Part shown: one piece after another, positions 43,752 through 52,939 of the stretch | How the letters are laid out: every line of letters begins with the position of its first letter | How positions within the stretch are numbered: the stretch's first letter is position 1 | Assembly (NCBI RefSeq): GCF_014696715.1 | Contig: NZ_JACJQO010000013.1 | Location: forward strand, 186,001 to 250,000 | Direction: 5' to 3' | Length of the DNA stretch: 64,000 nucleotides | Source of the DNA: Pseudanabaena sp. FACHB-2040 | GTDB lineage: Bacteria; Cyanobacteriota; Cyanobacteriia; Phormidesmidales; Phormidesmidaceae | Notes under the pieces: generated by a model | The model's input: the letters and a program-made list of their open reading frames with translations, nothing else | What the model was told of the DNA's origin: nothing | Database searches by the model: none | Made by a program: the position numbers and the translations under genes

Positions 43752-44834
43752 ATGACGATGGTCCCTCCCAATGCTTCTGATGCCGGTGATGCGGTCGATA
43801 CTCAGGCGCTGCTGACTCGGCTGCGGCGCAAAGAGGGCGACTGGGTGGAGTGGGGGCAGGCCTGCCAGACGCTGCAAAAATCAGGCTTTAATCCGCAGAA
43901 GATTTTTGAAGAGACTGGGTTTGAGCCGATCCAGCAAAACCAGATCATCGTGGCTATGCAGGTGTTTCAGTCAATGCTGGCAGTAGGCGTGGAAGAGTCG
44001 GTTAAGGCTCACTTTCAGCACCAGGGCAGCGACAGTCTGTATGAACTGCGGATTCTCTCTCAGACCGATCGGGCTAGAACCGCTGAGTTTGTGCTCAAGC
44101 ATGGGCTCGACTCAGATGAGGTGCGCGACATCGTTAAACCCATCAAAGAATATTCCTATCGTAAGGAAAACCCTGAGGGGTTTTCTGACCATCCTGGCGA
44201 TGCAGTGGCCTTTCATTTCTGGAATTTGGCCCGCCAAAAGAGTGATTTGCAGGCGCGATCGCGCCTCATTGCCCAGGGGCTGCGCTACGTCTACAGCTCC
44301 AGCGCCCGTCAGCAAATAGAGAAGCTGCTGATGGACTTTTCGGTGGTCAAATCTCGCCCAGCCCCAAAACTGCCGATTTACCGATTAGAGAGTGAGACAG
44401 AGTTGCCGCGCATTCTCCCTGTCGTGGGGGAGCTGCCCCTGACCGTAGACGACATCAAAGCCGTTCCTCTAGCCATTCCAGAGGAACCGTTTGGCATGAT
44501 GAAATTTTCTGGAACGGGGGCTTGGGTGCCGATTCCAGGTTGGCAGGTAATTTTGCAGGCGGAAGATCCAATTGCGCTGATTGCAAAGCTAGATCAGCTG
44601 CCGAATGTGTCAACAGATGCCTCTGCGGAATCTGTGCTGCTGATTGTTGATCGGGCGCAGCGAGAGTGGAAGCCGGACAGCTATTTTGTTGCAGAGCAGG
44701 CTGACCAGATTGTGATCGACTGGTTTGAGGAGAAGCCTAGCGCGTCCCTCATGGGGCGAGTCATTTTGGTGATACGGCCGAAGAAGATTTTGGACGAAGA
44801 CTACACACGCGAACTTTGGCAAATTGACGAGTAG
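43752..44834 (+). CDS. raf1: Rubisco accumulation factor 1 (Raf1)
   Basis: A 360-residue Rubisco assembly chaperone. It binds the RbcL dimer after chaperonin folding and helps form the L8 core in the carboxysome-linked pathway. Recognised from the whole sequence: alpha domain with RRKEGDWVEWGQACQTLQKSGFNPQKIFEETGFEP, then AEFVLKHGLDSDEVRDIVKPIKEYSYRKENP, a flexible linker, and the C-terminal beta domain with PRILPVVGELPLTVDDIKAVPL and PIPGWQVILQAEDPIALIAKLDQLP. The ATG at 43752 is preferred to an upstream TTG at 43734. A 71-residue gene follows 11 bases later. Confidence 0.9.
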   Translation: MTMVPPNASDAGDAVDTQALLTRLRRKEGDWVEWGQACQTLQKSGFNPQKIFEETGFEPIQQNQIIVAMQVFQSMLAVGVEESVKAHFQHQGSDSLYELRILSQTDRARTAEFVLKHGLDSDEVRDIVKPIKEYSYRKENPEGFSDHPGDAVAFHFWNLARQKSDLQARSRLIAQGLRYVYSSSARQQIEKLLMDFSVVKSRPAPKLPIYRLESETELPRILPVVGELPLTVDDIKAVPLAIPEEPFGMMKFSGTGAWVPIPGWQVILQAEDPIALIAKLDQLPNVSTDASAESVLLIVDRAQREWKPDSYFVAEQADQIVIDWFEEKPSASLMGRVILVIRPKKILDEDYTRELWQIDE

Positions 44835-44845
44835 GAGAATAGACC

Positions 44846-45061
44846 ATGCCTTTAGAAAGACGGCTTTCCCGAGAAATGTTTCTCAGCTCTGAGACGGTAG
44901 AGCTGCGCCAAATGTGCTTTACACCGGGTCGTTTGTTTGAACCTGGTAAGTACTTAGCTGGGGACTTGCCCGATTCAGCCTTTGAAATGGGTCTGGTGGA
45001 CAAGCTGCCTCCAGTGCGGGGGCAGAGTGAGGAGATTGGCGACCCACCACCGCAGGTTTAG
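44846..45061 (+). CDS. Small protein encoded directly after raf1 (71 aa)
   Basis: AGGAG lies eight bases before the ATG at 44846 and the start is only 11 bases past the raf1 stop, so the two are very probably one transcript. The protein is soluble: MPLERRLSREMFLSSETVEL, FTPGRLFEPGKYLAG, Pro-rich C-terminus. One Cys. No known domain recognised. A role in Rubisco assembly is only a guess by association. Confidence 0.65.
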   Translation: MPLERRLSREMFLSSETVELRQMCFTPGRLFEPGKYLAGDLPDSAFEMGLVDKLPPVRGQSEEIGDPPPQV

Positions 45062-45249
45062 GGTTCATTTTGGATTTGGCAGATTAGGCGGGGGAGGTGC
45101 GATCGCACCCCTCTGCCCATAAAAACCTTCTAAATTTTCGGCCTCATGCAAAAACGTAGGGACGCGATTCACTGTGTCTCTCTGCGTTATAGGCGAAGAC
45201 AGCCAGAGGTGCTGACGGTCTTTAGAATAGGCTGTGATCAAGATTGAAA

Positions 45250-45320
45250 GCGGGTGGAGGGAATCGAACCCTCATCATTAGCTTGGAAGGCTAAGGTTTT
45301 ACCACTAAACTACACCCGCT
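45250..45320 (-). tRNA. tRNA-Gly (anticodon TCC)
   Basis: Reads leftward as GCGGGTGTAGTTTAGTGGTA... with acceptor GCGGGTG/CACCCGC, D arm, anticodon stem TTAGC/GCTAA enclosing CTTCCAA (anticodon TCC) and T arm with GGTTCGATTCC. Length 71 bases, discriminator T; no CCA encoded. It reads GGA and GGG. Confidence 0.95.
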
Positions 45321-45395
45321 AGACCCGTGCTTTTCACAGGCGTATATAAAATTAGCACACTCTACCGCCCAATGGCTGCTGCCCTCCAAAATTTC

Positions 45396-46223
45396 TTAAA
45401 GCTGTAGCTGAGCTTCAAGAATGACCGCATCAGTGGGGCGCTCTACGCCTGCAGTGGTGGCGGGCACCAGCTGTAGGCCCTGCTCCACCAAGCAGGCCGC
45501 CAGTGCGTCTAGAGCCGTATCGCCGCTGCTCTGCACCACTGCCGTCTGAGAAATACGGCCATCAGTCTCGACAGTGATCCGTAGCCGCACCGTTGCGCTG
45601 ACGGCAGTTAGGCTGCTTTGACCGCAGCCTGCTAACAACGGCTGAACCCAAATGGCGCTGCTGGACTGAAACTGGGGCAATGTATCAGGCAAATCCCTGC
45701 CGCCAGGATCGACCTGGAGGTCGAGGGGGATAAGCTGGCCTGAGCCATTGCTAGGTGGTGCGGAAGTGGGTGGGGGAGCGGGGGCAGGGGGATTTGGGGA
45801 GGTGGGAGGAGTAGGAGCGGGTGGGGGAGATGGGGAAGAGGAGGAGGCTGGGGCGGGAGCGGGTTGGGGAATTTGTTGAGCGGTTTCGTCGGGAGCGGTT
45901 GGCAGGAAGTCTTCTGCTGCGGGCGGCTGCTCCCAGGCAGGGGCTATCTGGGGGGCAGCGGTCAAAGACTCATCTGGGGTTGGGTTAGGGATGTCAGATG
46001 GATCTAGGGGGACAGAGTTTGGATCTGCAGCCGTGGCTTCTTCGCTGAGGATTTGGATGGGGATGGGAGAACTGTTTTGCAGAGGTCGCACATTGAGTCG
46101 CACCGCGCCAAGCCAGGCCAGCACCAGCCCGTGAACGATCACTGAGGCGGTACCCAGCAGCGGCCAGAGCAGGCGAGGATCGCGATGTTGGCTGAGGCTT
46201 GTGGGGCTTGTGAAGTTGCCCAT
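45396..46223 (-). CDS. TonB-family energy transducer-like protein
   Basis: A 275-residue protein in TonB layout: one N-terminal membrane span (LLGTASVIVHGLVLAWLGAV, about 25-45), a Pro/Ala/Ser-rich periplasmic spacer (about 60-165) and a C-terminal TonB-like domain with VRLRITVETDGRISQTAVVQSSGDTALDALAACLVEQGLQLVPA. Such proteins pass energy from ExbBD to outer-membrane receptors, or have other envelope roles. No ExbB/ExbD or receptor is here. It follows the cyclase gene by 11 bases on the same strand and is probably co-transcribed, an unusual partner for a signalling gene. Confidence 0.75.
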   Translation of the reverse strand: MGNFTSPTSLSQHRDPRLLWPLLGTASVIVHGLVLAWLGAVRLNVRPLQNSSPIPIQILSEEATAADPNSVPLDPSDIPNPTPDESLTAAPQIAPAWEQPPAAEDFLPTAPDETAQQIPQPAPAPASSSSPSPPPAPTPPTSPNPPAPAPPPTSAPPSNGSGQLIPLDLQVDPGGRDLPDTLPQFQSSSAIWVQPLLAGCGQSSLTAVSATVRLRITVETDGRISQTAVVQSSGDTALDALAACLVEQGLQLVPATTAGVERPTDAVILEAQLQL

Positions 46224-46234
46224 GAGTAGGTGGG

Positions 46235-49200
46235 CTAGGGGGTAGAAGAGGTGAGAATATCGTCAAACTCCACCCGGACAGATAGGGTCATAACAGGATC
46301 GTCAATGCCTTTGAGCAGGAGAGGTTGAGCCCCCACAATAGCATCGGAGTTAAGATATTTGCCCACGTCTTCGGAGACCAAAATATGGTTGGGCATGGCG
46401 GCCTCTTGCAGGCGAGCGGCCATGTTGACGCTGGGGCCAATGGCGGTAAAGTCAGTACGCTCGGCGCTGCCAAACATACCCACTACAGCGTTGCCCTGGT
46501 GAATGCCGCAGCGAAACTGGATCGGCGGAATGCCCTGAATCTGCCAACGCTGGTTGAGATGACGAAGATGCTGATGCATCCGACGGGCCGCTGCGATCGC
46601 ACGGCGCGCCTGCTCAGCCGGGCTCAAGTCTTCGGGTGCCCCAAACAGCGCTAGCACCCCGTCTCCCATAAATTTATCGACAGTGCCGCCGTACTCAAAA
46701 ATGGCCTGGGTCATCGCATCCAGGTACTCATTGAGGAGTTCAGCAATGCGCTGGGGTCCCAAGCTGTTGGAGAGCTGAGTAAACCCGACCATATCTGAGA
46801 ACAAAATCGTGATCAGCCTGGGTTCAGGCTTGAGATCTAGCTGTAGCTGCCCCAGGGCTGCTTTTTGTACCAGCGACTTGGGCAAAAATCGCCGCAGCAC
46901 CGACTCAGTTAAGTACTGGTTGAGTTCGGCGACTCGTCGCTCATTAGCTTTGAGCGCCAGCAGGTTGCGCACCTCGGCCAACAGCTCGCGGTCGTTAAAG
47001 GGCTTGCCTAGATAGGCGTCGGCTCCCTGCTCCACCCCCTCAATGCGGGTTTCGTCGTCTACCTTAGCGGTGAGCAAAACAATGGGGGTGCTGCTCAGGT
47101 CAGGGTTGGATCGGATTCTCTGAATCAGCTCCAGCCCAGTCAACTCTGGCATCATCCAGTCGGTCAAAATCAGGTCTGGGCGGAAGGTGCAGGCCATCTC
47201 GTAGGCCACTGCCCCATTGTGAGCTGTGCGGATCTGATACCCCACATGCTGCAGCACATGCGAGACATAGGTTCGCAGATCAGGGTTGTCATCGACCACT
47301 AGAATCTGGGGCAGGGTCTCTGGCAGGCCATGTTCGTAGAGCAGCGGCGGCTCGGCGGCTTTCTCGGCCTCGATAAAGGGCAGCTCTACGTCGGCTAGCT
47401 CTACCGCTGCCCGCTGCCGCTCTAGGTTGACCGACTGCTCAATAATCTGGCTCGGAGAGAGGTGGCGTTTGCCCAGCGGCAGGGTGATAGTGAACTTGGT
47501 TCCCTGGCCGTAGTGGGAGCTAACGGCAATATCGCCGCTGTGGAGCTTGACTAAAGCCTGCACCAAGGCCAAACCCAGACCGCTACCTTCGTGGCTGCGA
47601 TTGCTTGAGCCATCTGCCTGACGAAACCGCTCAAACAGGTAGGGTAGCTGATCAGCCCGAATGCCGATACCAGTATCTTCGACCTCAATTTGGCAAGTGT
47701 CTGCTGCCGGAATCAGCCGCACCGTAATCGTGCCTTCTGCCGGAGTGAATTTGATGGCGTTGGAGAGCAGGTTGTAGAGAACCTTGTCGAACTTCTCCAT
47801 ATCTAAATAAAGGGGTGGAGAAGGCCGCAGATCGGCTACTAAATGAAGAAACTTGCGATCGCAATAGGGCCTAAACGCCTCAATGATCTCGTGGATAAAG
47901 GCAGCCGGATCACAGGGGCGGAAAGTGGGCTGCATACGGCCCGCATCGAGCCGCTGAATGTCGAGCAGCTGATTGACCAGCCGCAGCAACCGACGAGAGT
48001 TGCGCAGGGCGATGGTGGCCTGGTCATAGCCCAACCCCTCGCCTTGGGCCACCACCCCCTCTAGCGGCCCAATCATAAGGGTCAGCGGGGTGCGAAACTC
48101 GTGGGAGACATTCTGGAAGAACTCGGTCTTCTGCCGGTCTAGAGCCAGCAGCTGCTCGGCCTGCTGCCGAGTGGTTTGGTAGAGCCGGGCCTGCTGCACT
48201 GCGATCGCAGCCTGAGCTGCCACCACCTGAGCCAGCTCCACCTCATCTGGATGCCACGAGCGGGGCTGATAAAACTGGCGCAGAGAAATGCTGCCGATAA
48301 TCTGACGATCGACAATCAGCGGTACCACCAGCAGCGCCTTGGCCGGGGCTCGGAGGGGCAGGTCGTGGTGCACCAGCTCTGGCTGCTGGTCGAGGTCGTG
48401 GATCACAACCGGCTTTTGGGTGGCTAGCAGCTGTTGCAAGACCGGATTGCCAGAAATCGGCACCTGAGACTGGGGAATACCGGGGGCCGTAGGGTCTGCC
48501 AGGGCTTTTGCCGCCTCACTGTCCTCAACGTTATAAAGGCCCACACACTGCACAAACTCCTCTGCCTCTGTCCAGAGTGACAGGGCGCAGCCATCTACCT
48601 GAAGCGCCTGCCCCAGGGTATAGGTAATGGCAGCAAAGGTCTTTTGGGGATTGAGACTAGAGCGAATGGCTGTGGTGATCGTGTTGATCAGCGCCTCACG
48701 CTGGGCCAACGCCTGAATTCGTTCGTAGGTCTGCACCTGGGCCACTGCTAGGGCTGCCTGATCTGCCAGTGTTACCAGCAGCTGCACCTCACTGGGCTCC
48801 CAAACTCGGTCAGCCTGGCATTGGTGCAGCGCCAAAACGGCCATCAAATCCTGCTTGTACCGCAGCGGAATCAGCAGGCTAGACTGGATGCCAAGCCGCT
48901 CAAAGGCCACCTGACGGTCGGGGTTTTCTGCTACCGCTGGTGAGCTGTCACGGGGCTGGTCTAGCAGGAGAATTTCCTGGGTTTTCCAAAGCGTTTGTTC
49001 TAAATCGGCCTGCCTGCAGGTGATCTCATCGTCAGACAAATGAGATGGGCTGCAGTAGGTGAAATAGGCACTTTGAGGCAGGCTAGACTCGTAAAAGGGC
49101 CGCAGCACGCAATAGCTGACGTCCATCGTGCGCCCAACGGTGTCTGCAATGGTTTGCAGCATCTCATGTAGGGTCTGGGCACTGCGGATAGTGTGGGTGA

Positions 49201-49669
49201 TGGCATTGAGCAGCGTTTCTTGCCGCAGGGCTCGGTTGAGTTCTGCCGTACGGGCCTTTAGCAGGCGATGGGCCTCTAGGGCCTGCCGCACGATTTCCTT
49301 CAGCTCTACGTCGTCCCAGGGCTTGGTGACGTACTTGAAGACTTTGCCCTCGTTAATAGCCCCAACGAGATCCTCAACATCGGTATAGCCCGTGAGGATG
49401 ATCCGCATGATGTCGGGATAGTCAGCAGCGGTGCGACGCAGAAACTCAGTGCCGCTCATGCCCGGCATCCGCTGGTCAGAAATGATCACCGCCACATCAG
49501 GATGAGTTGCCAGAATATGGAGCGCGGCTAGCCCATCGTCAGCCCGCAGAACCTGAAATTCTCGGTAAAAAGTGCGATAGAGCAAGTCCAGATTGTCGGG
49601 TTCATCATCGACAACCAGGAGCTTGGGTTTAGGGCCTTTTGGAGTTTGGCGAGATTGCGGTGTACTCAT
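46235..49669 (-). CDS. cyaC: CyaC-type hybrid adenylate cyclase (REC-GAF-GAF-HK-REC-cyclase)
   Basis: A 1144-residue cytoplasmic sensor. REC1 (about 15-130, phospho-Asp65), two GAF domains (about 150-320 and 330-495), histidine kinase HisKA with His523 in NVSHEFRTP and HATPase (DTGIGI, GSGLGL), REC2 (about 788-905, Asp837) and a class III nucleotide cyclase (about 945-1115). Metal Asp959 (SDMVGFTQLS) and Asp1003 with Lys999 (VDKFMGDG) and the TDFTAIGPSVNMAAR loop fit adenylate rather than guanylate cyclase, as in cyanobacterial CyaC. Phosphorelay from an outside cue would drive cAMP synthesis. Compared with textbook CyaC it has two extra GAF domains before the kinase. Upstream of the TonB-like gene by 11 bases. 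Confidence 0.9.
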   Translation of the reverse strand: MSTPQSRQTPKGPKPKLLVVDDEPDNLDLLYRTFYREFQVLRADDGLAALHILATHPDVAVIISDQRMPGMSGTEFLRRTAADYPDIMRIILTGYTDVEDLVGAINEGKVFKYVTKPWDDVELKEIVRQALEAHRLLKARTAELNRALRQETLLNAITHTIRSAQTLHEMLQTIADTVGRTMDVSYCVLRPFYESSLPQSAYFTYCSPSHLSDDEITCRQADLEQTLWKTQEILLLDQPRDSSPAVAENPDRQVAFERLGIQSSLLIPLRYKQDLMAVLALHQCQADRVWEPSEVQLLVTLADQAALAVAQVQTYERIQALAQREALINTITTAIRSSLNPQKTFAAITYTLGQALQVDGCALSLWTEAEEFVQCVGLYNVEDSEAAKALADPTAPGIPQSQVPISGNPVLQQLLATQKPVVIHDLDQQPELVHHDLPLRAPAKALLVVPLIVDRQIIGSISLRQFYQPRSWHPDEVELAQVVAAQAAIAVQQARLYQTTRQQAEQLLALDRQKTEFFQNVSHEFRTPLTLMIGPLEGVVAQGEGLGYDQATIALRNSRRLLRLVNQLLDIQRLDAGRMQPTFRPCDPAAFIHEIIEAFRPYCDRKFLHLVADLRPSPPLYLDMEKFDKVLYNLLSNAIKFTPAEGTITVRLIPAADTCQIEVEDTGIGIRADQLPYLFERFRQADGSSNRSHEGSGLGLALVQALVKLHSGDIAVSSHYGQGTKFTITLPLGKRHLSPSQIIEQSVNLERQRAAVELADVELPFIEAEKAAEPPLLYEHGLPETLPQILVVDDNPDLRTYVSHVLQHVGYQIRTAHNGAVAYEMACTFRPDLILTDWMMPELTGLELIQRIRSNPDLSSTPIVLLTAKVDDETRIEGVEQGADAYLGKPFNDRELLAEVRNLLALKANERRVAELNQYLTESVLRRFLPKSLVQKAALGQLQLDLKPEPRLITILFSDMVGFTQLSNSLGPQRIAELLNEYLDAMTQAIFEYGGTVDKFMGDGVLALFGAPEDLSPAEQARRAIAAARRMHQHLRHLNQRWQIQGIPPIQFRCGIHQGNAVVGMFGSAERTDFTAIGPSVNMAARLQEAAMPNHILVSEDVGKYLNSDAIVGAQPLLLKGIDDPVMTLSVRVEFDDILTSSTP

Positions 49670-50234
49670 GCACCTGGTGCGGTCAAACGGCAGGCATCTG
49701 CGCTCTAACGACTAGAGACACAGGATGCCAAGTCTTGGGAAAGGTAGGGAACAACTCCTGCCCACCTCAGGATGCCCAAAATCACAGCCCGAAGCGACGC
49801 CTGAAACTCAGGTGGCACAATGCCGTTCTCTCCAGCGCGGTCTGACGTTTAGGCTTGCTTCTAGAAGATGGCCGGATCCAGTAAGTTTGCGCTCAGTCCA
49901 TGCACCCTCATTTAGTATGGTTGATCCCGGTTTGCTTAACCAGAGGATTTTGACCTTACAACCTAGAAAACTTTAAACTTTAACCGAGTTTGTTGCCTCT
50001 TCGAAGTGCCGATGCACCCTAATAATAGGAGTTCTGCGGCGTTTTCAGGGGAGCCTGCTGAACCCAATAGTTTGCTTAATTTTTGCGTAATTTTCGCTGA
50101 TGGCTCAAAATTTAGGCTGTTGCAGTCTGTGCCTCAAACTAACCCCAAGTCCTGCGCGGGCCAGTTGAGGTGAAGTAAGGGTATAGTTTTCAAAAGCTGG
50201 GCTGCACTGGGTGTGTTGGCTCTCGGGTGACCCT
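49670..50234. other. 565-base non-coding region upstream of the cyclase and acetyltransferase genes
   Basis: The cyclase promoter lies on the left part and the acetyltransferase promoter on the right part of this divergent spacer. I see AT-rich DNA around 49960-50120, no tRNA, no strong hairpin and no supported gene. Confidence 0.45.
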
Positions 50235-50849
50235 ATGACTTCATCTAATGCGGAATCTTCATCTCTGCCTGAATCCTCGCTGCAAATGCGAGTGCGTTCG
50301 GCGCGCCTGGAAGATTTGCCTCAGTTAACAGAAATCTTGACCAGCAGTTTCTATGTCCGCACAGGCTGGATGGGGTGGCTCTACCCCTTACTGAAGCTAG
50401 GCATTTCTGAAGATCTCAGGCAGCGGTTGCGATCGCAAAATCCCCACTACGCTTGTCTGGCAGTTATTCGGCAGATCCTGCCGGTGCAGATGGCGACGCA
50501 CACCTACTGCGACTGCGTCACTGGCACCATTGAACTCTCCCAGCGCTATGCGCTGCCCTGGCAGCCGATCAAGCCCCAGCATCTATATATCTCCAATCTA
50601 GCTGTACATTCTGAGTTTCGACGGCAGGGGGTCGCCCAACTGCTGCTTAAAACCTGTGAAAGCATTGCCTTGGAGTGGGGATTTGATGACTTGTACCTGC
50701 ATGTGATGGAGGACAATCTCCAAGCACGTCAGCTATATCGCAAAGCAGGGTTTCACCTGGTGCAGTCAAAGTCCTCTGGTCTGCCCTGGCTGCGCCCCTA
50801 CCCCCGGCGGTTATTGATGCACAAGCCCTTGGTCGTAAACGGGCAATAG
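50235..50849 (+). CDS. GNAT-family N-acetyltransferase
   Basis: A 204-residue acetyltransferase with the GNAT fold: SARLEDLPQLTEILTSSF (first helix), LYISNLAVHSEFRRQGVAQLLLKTCESIALEWGFDDLYLHVMEDN (motif A with the Arg-Arg-Gln-Gly-Val-Ala acetyl-CoA loop) and QARQLYRKAGFHLV. The substrate cannot be read; many members acetylate amino groups on proteins or small molecules. The frame is open from 50211 but ATG at 50235 is the natural start. Stand-alone gene. Confidence 0.85.
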   Translation: MTSSNAESSSLPESSLQMRVRSARLEDLPQLTEILTSSFYVRTGWMGWLYPLLKLGISEDLRQRLRSQNPHYACLAVIRQILPVQMATHTYCDCVTGTIELSQRYALPWQPIKPQHLYISNLAVHSEFRRQGVAQLLLKTCESIALEWGFDDLYLHVMEDNLQARQLYRKAGFHLVQSKSSGLPWLRPYPRRLLMHKPLVVNGQ

Positions 50850-51075
50850 CTGCAGGCAAAGCGAGCAGGCTCAAGGAGAAAGTCGGCCCCTGATTCCAGA
50901 AAGTAAACGCTGGGCATGCCTCAGTTCACACAACCCTTAAACTCTTTACAAAATTTTTTATCAGGACTTTAGCGAGTCCTCATCTAGACACCGATAGTCT
51001 CTGGGTTACATAGCCTAAAATATGTTGTAAACCAATATTTCAGCCACACCCTCGGTACAATTCACCTGGCAAGGG

Positions 51076-51648
51076 ATGTCACCCGATTATTATTGGCACT
51101 CGAATGGGCATCTGCTAGAGACTACACCTGTTGTTCCCTACGGCTATCCTGGCGCTACAGGGTCGCCAGAATCTATGCCCCTAACCCATCAAAAACGAGC
51201 TATTACTGAAATTAATCCAAAGTCTTCTGAAACTGATGATATTCTCGCCAAAGTCCGTAGCGGCCAGCTCTGGATTGTCAACAGCCGCCGGAAAAATGGC
51301 TTGATCATTCATAAGCGTTTTTATACTGAATTTGCCGGGCCTGGCGCTGCTATTGGGGGAGAGTTTGATGAGGATTGCCTGGCGGTGATCCCCTTAGGGA
51401 ACCTGTCACTGCTGCCGCCAGAATCGATAGAAGATCAGCAAAAGGCACTGCGGATCCGGCTGCAGTGGGTGCGCCTCACCCAAAATTTCACAGATAAAGC
51501 GGTGCCGTTAGAGCGCGCCCAGATGATTTTGGAGCAGTTCAAAAGCTATTTCGACCAAAGCCTGGTCGATCAGGTACCAGACGAAGCCTTTGCCCTGCTG
51601 GTGGGAGTGTTGCCGCCGACGATTCGCAGGGCCCGGCGGCTGGTCTAA
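51076..51648 (+). CDS. Conserved-type hypothetical protein (190 aa)
   Basis: Soluble protein without signal peptide or membrane segment. Seen: KVRSGQLWIVNSRRKNGLII, YTEFAGPGAAIGGEFDEDCL, IPLGNLSLLPPESIEDQQKAL and a C-terminal helix ending RRARRLV. No family recognised with certainty. The start is unsure: ATG at 51076 lacks a spaced ribosome site, and an internal ATG near residue 34 is an alternative. It converges with hisC, whose end lies 26 bases away. Confidence 0.55.
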   Translation: MSPDYYWHSNGHLLETTPVVPYGYPGATGSPESMPLTHQKRAITEINPKSSETDDILAKVRSGQLWIVNSRRKNGLIIHKRFYTEFAGPGAAIGGEFDEDCLAVIPLGNLSLLPPESIEDQQKALRIRLQWVRLTQNFTDKAVPLERAQMILEQFKSYFDQSLVDQVPDEAFALLVGVLPPTIRRARRLV

Positions 51649-51674
51649 CTTTACTCTTTAAACTGAAGCCAACC

Positions 51675-52811
51675 TCAAGCCTCAAAAGCAGCCTGTATTC
51701 GGCTAACCGTGCGCTGGTTCTCCTCAGGAGTGCCTACAGTGATGCGAAAGCCGTCTCCCGTCTGCCGCACCAGGGTTCCCTGGGTTTTTAGGTAGCGAAA
51801 GATGCGGTTGAGTTCTGCTGCTAGGGGTTCTGCTGTTACTGGAGGGCGGGCGTAGATAAAGTTGGCGGCACTGGGCCACAGGCGCAGAGGTGTTTGTGCC
51901 TGTAGCGCAGCCTCCAGAGTCTGACGCTGCTGAAGAATCAGTGGAATGGCCTTCAACAGATCGTGGCGGTGTTCCAGCACTAGCTGGGCTGCTGACTGGG
52001 AAAGGCTGGGCAGATTGTAGGGCAGGCGAACTTTTTCTAAGGCCGCAATCAGACTGGGGTTGGCTACGGCATAGCCGACTCGGTGAGCTGCCAGCCGAAA
52101 GGCTTTGGAGAAGGTGTGCATGACGACCCAATTGGGGCGCTGCAAAATTTCAGCCACGGTGGTCTGCTGGCAGAACTCAAAATAGGCTTCGTCTACCACC
52201 ACCAAAATGTCTTGGGGCAACTGCTGGAGCCAGCGCAACTCTGCAGCGGTGAGGGCATTGGCAGTTGGTGAGTTGGGGTGAACCATAAAGACGACCCGTA
52301 CTGGCGGCATCGACTTTTGCTCCACGGCCTGCTGGGCTGCGCTCAGATCTACCTCAAAGCTGTCTGCGTCCCGATCCACTTCAATCACGGGAATGCCCAG
52401 GGTGCGGGCCAGAATGACGTACATCGAGAAGGTTGGGTTGGCGACGAGAATAGAGCCTTGACCCGCAGCACAGGTGGCAATTAGCAGCGAGCGAATTAGT
52501 TCGTCGGAGCCACTGCCAACAGAGATGTAGTCGCCTGTGAAAGGCGCATTGGGCAGTTGGGCTGACTCGTTGACGTAGGTTGCGATCGCAGCCCTCAGCG
52601 CCAGATGATCTCCGCCTGGATACCGGTTTGTCAAAATCTCATGGTGAGCCAGCCATGCCAACTTTTCCTTCAGTGCTTCTGGCAGATCGTAGGGACATTC
52701 ATTGGTATCGAGATGATCGACCTGGGCTGGCAGGAGATCATCAGCGCTGCCGGGGTGGGGCGTGTAGGCAGCAAATTCAGCCAGGTCAGGACGCAGGAAA
52801 GGCAGGCTCAT
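51675..52811 (-). CDS. hisC: Histidinol-phosphate aminotransferase family protein
   Basis: A 378-residue fold-type I PLP aminotransferase of the HisC branch (histidine synthesis step, histidinol phosphate with glutamate). Seen: [66 protein letters not shown] and the PLP lysine in [18 protein letters not shown], with [18 protein letters not shown] at the end (Arg binding the carboxylate). Some cyanobacterial HisC paralogues act on other amino acids, so the exact substrate is inferred. Starts [13 protein letters not shown]. Confidence 0.9.
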   Translation of the reverse strand: MSLPFLRPDLAEFAAYTPHPGSADDLLPAQVDHLDTNECPYDLPEALKEKLAWLAHHEILTNRYPGGDHLALRAAIATYVNESAQLPNAPFTGDYISVGSGSDELIRSLLIATCAAGQGSILVANPTFSMYVILARTLGIPVIEVDRDADSFEVDLSAAQQAVEQKSMPPVRVVFMVHPNSPTANALTAAELRWLQQLPQDILVVVDEAYFEFCQQTTVAEILQRPNWVVMHTFSKAFRLAAHRVGYAVANPSLIAALEKVRLPYNLPSLSQSAAQLVLEHRHDLLKAIPLILQQRQTLEAALQAQTPLRLWPSAANFIYARPPVTAEPLAAELNRIFRYLKTQGTLVRQTGDGFRITVGTPEENQRTVSRIQAAFEA

Positions 52812-52844
52812 GGAGGTTGAGTGAGGGTGACGGGATCATTATAA

Positions 52845-52877
52845 GAGGGTAAAGGGTAGAAGGCAGAGGGTAAAAGG
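52845..52877 (+). repeat. Purine-rich short tandem repeat
   Basis: AGAGGGTAAAGGGTAGAAGG then GGCAGAGGGTAAAAGG-type run in the spacer upstream of hisC. Same class as 808-832 and 9185-9223. Confidence 0.55.
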
Positions 52878-52939
52878 CCCGTCTGGTGGGGCCTAAGCCC
52901 TTGCGCCCAGATTTCTGCATCTACATTTCTGTGCCTAAA

